A DNA stretch of 64,000 nucleotides, from contig NZ_NFJF01000006.1 in the NCBI RefSeq assembly GCF_002159735.1, positions 108,777 to 172,776 of the forward strand, written 5' to 3'. The translations under genes were made by a program, and so were the position numbers. Below are positions 55,792 through 64,000 of the stretch, piece after piece (the stretch's first letter is position 1; every line of letters starts with the position of its first letter). The notes under the pieces were generated by a model. It had not been told where the DNA came from, ran no database searches, and saw only the letters and a list, made by a program, of their open reading frames with translations. Source of the DNA: Olsenella sp. An270. Lineage in GTDB: Bacteria > Actinomycetota > Coriobacteriia > Coriobacteriales > Atopobiaceae.

Positions 55792-58686
55792 CTAGGGGGT
55801 CCCGGCATGCTCGGGCCGCGCCTCCCCTCCCCGTCGGGCGTCGCGCGTCCGGCTTCCGCGGCCGCGCCTCGCGAGACGGGCGACCCTGCCCTCGAAGGCG
55901 CGGCGCTCCCTCGCGGCGTCCGCCTCGCGGCCGCAGGCTGTGAGGGCCCTGACCAGCGCCGAGACCGCATCCTCCCTCATCTCGTCCGCCATCACCGCGT
56001 TCTCGGCGAGCCGCACCGCCGTGCGGTCCCGCCCGAGCTCGAGGGCTGCCGCGCTCCCCTCCACCATCGCGTCCGCGTACAGGCACTTGAGCTCGGCTCG
56101 CACGCTCGCCACGAAGCCGGTCGCGTCCGACGGGGGCAGGTAGAGGTCCCCCGCGTAGAGCCTCTCCGCCGCCTGCGCGCACTCGAGCGACCGCTCGGCG
56201 TCATGGCTGTCCACGGCCTCTCGAGCGAGCGCTCGGAACTCGGGGACGTCACAGGAGACCAGGCCCATGTCGATGGTCACCTCCCCGCTCTTCCGACTCG
56301 AGACGAACAGGCTCAGGGTATCGTCTACCTCCGCCACGATCGAGCGGAGGGCGGTCGTCGCCTGGTACACCCTGCCAAACCCCAGCGTGTAGTCACAGTC
56401 CGGCCAGACCTGCTCGGCCACCTGGAACCGCTTCGCCCGGCCGCCGTGCAGGACGAGGTAGGTCAGCATCGACTTCGTGTTCCTGCGGTTCAGCCGCTCC
56501 TCGGGCACGCGCCGTCCCCGGACCGAGAGCGCAAAGCCACCGAGAAGTGAGACCCTGACCGGCTTGGACGCCTCCGGGAAAGCAGGCTCGGGCGCCCGCG
56601 GAGGCTCGCTCACCGGCGGCTCGGGCTCCCGCGATGCCGGCTTGGGCCGCGGCAGAGCCCTCCTCCACCGAGCCGGCATGTGCTCGAGGAGGCCCGCGGA
56701 GATCTCTCGCGGGCACGCGAGGAGCGCCCGGATCAGCCACAGGGCGTCCCACGGGACCTCGTCCCGGGGAGACGCCGCGACCAGCCGCTCCCCCTCCGCG
56801 GTGAGCATCACCTCCCACACGAGCGTGGTCACCTCGTCCAGGTCGTCCCGCGGCTCCTCTGCGACCCTCGGGGCCATGTCGTCCCCCAGGACGAACCGTG
56901 AGACGTCGGCGAGCAGCAGGGCAAGGCGCGCGAGGTAGTCGGAGTCAAACTGGCGCGCGACCGACTCGGCGCGCGTCGCGCGCACCAGCGCCCCGGCGAC
57001 CGACCCTCCCCAGAGGTCGGCGAACGCACCGGCGAGAAGGGCCACGACCTGGACGACCGGGTCTGCGGACCGCTCGTGGCCCAGGGCGACTCCCCCGAGT
57101 CCCTCGCCCCTCGCCCCGACGGAGCCCAGCGCCGCCCGGACCAGGTCGTGAATGACGAGACAGCCCGAGAGGCCTCGCAGGGGTCGGCGGCGGATGAACT
57201 CCCCGGCCCTCTCGACCGCCTCGTCCGCGCCCGTGAGGCTCCCTCCGGCCAGCATCTGCGCGAGGTCCCGGTCGATCGCGAGCAGCGCCCCCGAGACGCA
57301 GGGGCGGCCAGCCTCCTCCGGCGTCCCCAGGAGCATCCCGAGCGCGACCGAAAATGCCCCGCGCAACATCAGGGAACAGGCGGCGACATGCGCCGCGAGC
57401 CTACGGCCGAGCTCCCCGGACGCCCGGATGTCAAGACCCGGGCTCGGAACCCTCCCCTGGAGCAGCCGCCTCGACCCGACGAGGAGGCCGAGCGCGCTCC
57501 CGTCTCCCGGAGGGGTCGTCATCTCGCGAGGAAGGGGGCAGGCACCATGGGTGTCGAGCGCCCTCACGACCGTCCGGATGCGCGAGCGGTCCCCCTCGTC
57601 GAGGCCCTCCGCCACCTCGGCGGCATGGAGGACGAGCCTGCACTCCCCCGCGTCGATGAACTCGGCCGCGTGCTCCGCCACGACCGGAAGCGCGGGCACG
57701 CACTCGGGGAGCGTCGCCAGGATCGAGGCGCGGGCGATACGACCGCGCTCGACGAGGTGGGAGAGGCACGCCGAGGCGACGTCCGGGAAGAGCGCGCTCG
57801 TGGGCGCGACACGGCGCAGACAGGTCGAAAGCGCGCCGGGAACGGCACCGGAGAGGCAGTTGAACACCGTGAGATCCCTCGCGAGGCCAAAGAGCGGCGC
57901 ACCGTCCCCCAGGCTTGCGAGAAGGTCGTCGTGCAGGGTGCCGAGAACCTCGCGCAGCTCACTTGTCGACGCGCCACCCAACAAGATTATGGCAAGCCTC
58001 AGACGACGTTCCTCATCGGAGAGACTCGGCCTGAGGGCACTCTCCAGGAGGGAGGCGAGCGCGTCGTAGTACTCGAGGGGAAGCTCGCTGTCCAACGAGT
58101 CCCTGGTCGCCGTCGAGACGGCCCTGACGAGGCGGGGGATGCCGCGAGTGACGCGGAGCACCGCCTGCGAGGCACGCTCGCCGCCCAGCTGCGCCGGGGA
58201 GTAGAGCAGCGTCTCCGCGGCTATGGAGAGGCGCTCGGGGAGCGCCTCGAGGAGCTGACGCGCCTCGGGCCTCACGACGAGAAGCACCGCCGCCCCGGCG
58301 TCCCTCATGCGCCTGATTGCGCGGGCCTGTCGGACGACCTGAGACTCGTCGGACGGCGGAAGCTCGTAGATGCCCACGGCGACGACGGAGCCGCCCTCGG
58401 AGAGCTGCTTGGCGAGACGAACGAGGGATCTGCACGCGGCGCCCGGCGTGGCGTCACGGAAGTCGCGTCGGACGACGCGCGCGCCCTGCGCCCTCGCGAG
58501 CGCGAGCACCCTCGACATGACGTCCTCCCGGCCCATCCCGGGCTCGGCGCAGATGGCGACGATCGTGGGCCGCAGCGTACCGCTCGACCCGAAGAAGGCC
58601 ATGGCGACGCGCTCGGCAGGCGTCGAGGGGACGTTGGGTGCAATGGCCGGGCATGATGCGGCGCTCGATTCGATACGCGTTTCCAT
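55792..58686 (-). CDS. Large SARP/BTAD-type regulator with C-terminal DNA-binding domain
   Basis: 964 residues from the ATG at 58686 (GGGAGGGCCCG upstream). The N-terminal part has a degenerate P-loop (AEPGMGRED where GxxGxGKS/T is expected) and an ATPase-like helical region to about 350, then a long helical middle. A Pro/Glu/Arg linker near 680-700 leads to an OmpR-like winged helix (VRVSLLGGFALSVRGRRVP, from about 703) and a bacterial transcriptional activator domain (about 800-940). In most SARP-family proteins the DNA-binding domain is N-terminal. Target genes are unknown; it faces the rRNA operon end on. Confidence 0.82.
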   Translation of the reverse strand: METRIESSAASCPAIAPNVPSTPAERVAMAFFGSSGTLRPTIVAICAEPGMGREDVMSRVLALARAQGARVVRRDFRDATPGAACRSLVRLAKQLSEGGSVVAVGIYELPPSDESQVVRQARAIRRMRDAGAAVLLVVRPEARQLLEALPERLSIAAETLLYSPAQLGGERASQAVLRVTRGIPRLVRAVSTATRDSLDSELPLEYYDALASLLESALRPSLSDEERRLRLAIILLGGASTSELREVLGTLHDDLLASLGDGAPLFGLARDLTVFNCLSGAVPGALSTCLRRVAPTSALFPDVASACLSHLVERGRIARASILATLPECVPALPVVAEHAAEFIDAGECRLVLHAAEVAEGLDEGDRSRIRTVVRALDTHGACPLPREMTTPPGDGSALGLLVGSRRLLQGRVPSPGLDIRASGELGRRLAAHVAACSLMLRGAFSVALGMLLGTPEEAGRPCVSGALLAIDRDLAQMLAGGSLTGADEAVERAGEFIRRRPLRGLSGCLVIHDLVRAALGSVGARGEGLGGVALGHERSADPVVQVVALLAGAFADLWGGSVAGALVRATRAESVARQFDSDYLARLALLLADVSRFVLGDDMAPRVAEEPRDDLDEVTTLVWEVMLTAEGERLVAASPRDEVPWDALWLIRALLACPREISAGLLEHMPARWRRALPRPKPASREPEPPVSEPPRAPEPAFPEASKPVRVSLLGGFALSVRGRRVPEERLNRRNTKSMLTYLVLHGGRAKRFQVAEQVWPDCDYTLGFGRVYQATTALRSIVAEVDDTLSLFVSSRKSGEVTIDMGLVSCDVPEFRALAREAVDSHDAERSLECAQAAERLYAGDLYLPPSDATGFVASVRAELKCLYADAMVEGSAAALELGRDRTAVRLAENAVMADEMREDAVSALVRALTACGREADAARERRAFEGRVARLARRGRGSRTRDARRGGEARPEHAGTP

Positions 58687-58732
58687 AAACGGGCCCTCCC
58701 GTAGCAGCTGGCGGTTCGACAACTAGGGAAAC

Positions 58733-58830
58733 GGTATCAGACTTAACGTTTTGCTTATTGTCTTTTCGGTATGTGTGTATTTTTCTGAAGTCAGATAAGT
58801 GTCAGACAAATGAAAGAAAGTGAGCTCTCG
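58733..58830 (-). promoter_or_regulatory. AT-rich control region of the BTAD regulator with repeated TCAGAC words
   Basis: The 128-bp gap between the regulator and 5S rRNA is much richer in A+T than its neighbours. GGTATCAGACTT (58733), AAGTCAGATAAG (about 58789) and GTGTCAGACAAA (about 58799) share TCAGAY. Repeats of this sort suggest binding sites, perhaps for the regulator itself. The first resembles the GntR sites at 41.6 kb. No rho-independent terminator of the rRNA operon was evident here. Confidence 0.45.
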
Positions 58831-58850
58831 AGACATGAAAATGCCCCTTG

Positions 58851-58970
58851 TTGGTCAGCGACGTCCTGCTCTCCCACGGACTACTCCGCAGTACCATCGG
58901 CGCTCGGGGGCTTAACTTCCGGGTTCGGAATGGGACCGGGTGTGCCTCCCCTGCCATGGTCGCTGACCAA
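58851..58970 (-). rRNA. rrf: 5S ribosomal RNA
   Basis: About 120 nt. The ends TTGGTCAGCGAC and GTCGCTGACCAA pair, and the body reads CATTCCGAACCCGGAAGTTAAGC and GCGCCGATGGTACTGC, typical of bacterial 5S rRNA. Ends are set by the terminal helix and may be off by a few bases. Confidence 0.95.
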
Positions 58971-59077
58971 CAAGGGGCATTCTGCTGTCAGGGGCGGCCG
59001 AGGCCGTGCCCTGGGGGCCGCACAGCGTGACGTCGAGACTCCGCGAAGATCGCGTTCGAGCGAGGGTGTGAAGAGAA

Positions 59078-62003
<2,926 letters not shown>

Positions 62004-62065
62004 TTCGATGGCTCGAACATACTCGTAAATGAGATGCGATCTTTTTGAAGAAGAATCTTCGTCAC

Positions 62066-62090
62066 GCTATGCAGCTCTCAAGGTACGGCG
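62066..62090 (-). promoter_or_regulatory. boxA-like antitermination/processing signal in the 16S-23S spacer
   Basis: Minus-strand CGCCGTACCTTGAGAGCTGC closely repeats the 16S leader word CGGCGTACCTTGAGAACCGG at 63873-63897. TTGAGAA words at these two places are characteristic of rRNA operon antiterminator sites. The 200-bp spacer (62004-62203) carries no tRNA gene. Confidence 0.6.
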
Positions 62091-62142
62091 GGGGCGTGCC
62101 CCGGGGACCGGACACTGCGCGCTCTCGCGCGACGCGACTGAC

Positions 62143-62169
62143 TCTCAGCTGGGATGGACGGGGCGTCCG
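62143..62169 (-). other. 3' arm of the 16S rRNA processing stem
   Basis: CTCAGCTGGGATGGACGGGG on the plus strand here is complementary in RNA to the 16S leader around 63761-63793 (plus strand CGTCCATAGATCCCGCTGA). The pairing would loop out 16S rRNA for RNase III. Confidence 0.55.
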
Positions 62170-62202
62170 TCTGATGTCTTCTCTAGAAGAGGTGATTCTC
62201 CC

Positions 62203-63721
<1,519 letters not shown>

Positions 63722-63872
63722 ATGCCAGGCGGCGCTGAGCCGCCTTACAGTGTGAGTGGTCGGTCCGTCCCGTCCATAGATCCCGCTGATCTCGGATTCG
63801 CTGAAATTGACGTCTCTGACTTGGATGTCAGAATTCGAATTTCGCTTGTCTGTCACGTCGATCTTTCGATCG

Positions 63873-63897
63873 CAGTATCCGGTTCTCAAGGTACGCC
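63873..63897 (-). promoter_or_regulatory. boxA-like antitermination signal in the 16S leader
   Basis: Minus-strand CGGCGTACCTTGAGAACCGG, about 150 nt upstream of 16S. The same word recurs in the spacer at 62066-62090. The position and TTGAGAAC core fit an rRNA antiterminator. Confidence 0.6.
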
Positions 63898-63939
63898 GCG
63901 CAGGTCGTGGGCCGTGAGCTCGTCGCTGCGCGGGGATTA

Positions 63940-63945
63940 ACTATA
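63940..63945 (-). promoter_or_regulatory. Possible -10 box of the rRNA operon promoter
   Basis: Minus-strand TATAGT in otherwise GC-rich DNA, about 220 nt upstream of 16S. No convincing -35 lies 16-18 bases further upstream, and other promoters may be beyond the window edge. Confidence 0.3.
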
Positions 63946-64000
63946 CGCACCCGCGCGGCGTGCGGGGGCGAGAATCGGCGCCTCCACGGTTTCTGCACAA

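Overview
The window is about 64 kb of GC-rich (roughly two-thirds G+C) bacterial chromosome, almost all transcribed on the minus strand. Its content fits an anaerobic, fermentative actinobacterium of the class Coriobacteriia (Olsenella/Atopobium-like). The reasons are a three-way TsaB-RimI-TsaD fusion, several mannose-family PTS clusters, a reverse rubrerythrin beside a Fur/PerR regulator, a CxxC-rich redox protein, a CoA-disulfide reductase with a rhodanese domain, and an rRNA operon with no spacer tRNA. This placement is an inference from gene content; no database search was run.

Layout: 1-1650 groES-groEL (groEL runs off the left edge). 1870-3410 a divergent pair of related lipoproteins. 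3410-5340 nadE. 5.6-8.6 kb a polar amino-acid ABC importer, with a divergent cysteine-desulfidase-like gene at 8.8-10.1 kb. 10.2-13.1 kb ogt and tsaB-rimI-tsaD. 13.3-14.8 kb a DUF3783-like gene, rubrerythrin and Fur/PerR. 15.1-21.5 kb tsaE, a family-4 uracil-DNA glycosylase, alr, nnrDE, acpS and glmS. 21.7-27.8 kb an amino-sugar cluster (murQ, small membrane protein, PTS EIID/EIIC/EIIB, PIG-L-like protein, double GNAT, GntR). 27.8-30.1 kb glmM, rpsI, rplM. 30.3-32.6 kb redox genes. 32.8-33.7 kb pfkB. 34-37.8 kb patatin, ssrA (tmRNA), rubredoxin, flavin reductase, smpB and a repeat-helix protein. 37.9-42.4 kb a second complete mannose-family PTS with a sugar-phosphate deglycase-like enzyme and its GntR regulator. 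42.7-46.9 kb rnr, ftsX, ftsE. 47.1-49.6 kb split transketolase and transaldolase-like aldolase. 49.7-55.7 kb a lone PTS EIIA, YitT, prfB and secA. 55.8-58.7 kb a large SARP/BTAD-type regulator. 58.85-63.72 kb 5S, 23S and 16S rRNA, with leader and promoter region to the right edge.

How the genes fit together: much of the window supplies or recycles cell-wall amino sugars (glmS, glmM, murQ, alr and the amino-sugar PTS) and supports translation quality control (tsaB/D/E, ssrA-smpB, prfB, rnr, rplM/rpsI). A second theme is oxygen and peroxide defence in an anaerobe (Fur/PerR, rubrerythrin, rubredoxin, flavin reductase, CoA-disulfide reductase).

The least ordinary part is the non-coding DNA. Two 27-bp inverted-repeat elements share exactly the same geometry (5.4 and 15.0 kb). 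An 11-unit array with about 31-nt spacing reverses orientation at its centre (33.7-34.0 kb). Smaller forward/reverse arrays of other short units lie at 13.2, 21.6, 35.5, 42.6, 44.8 and 50.3 kb. A 10-mer, GTTCTTCTCG, occurs at least 14 times by eye, mostly between genes and often at the edges of these arrays. I do not recognise these as a named element family.
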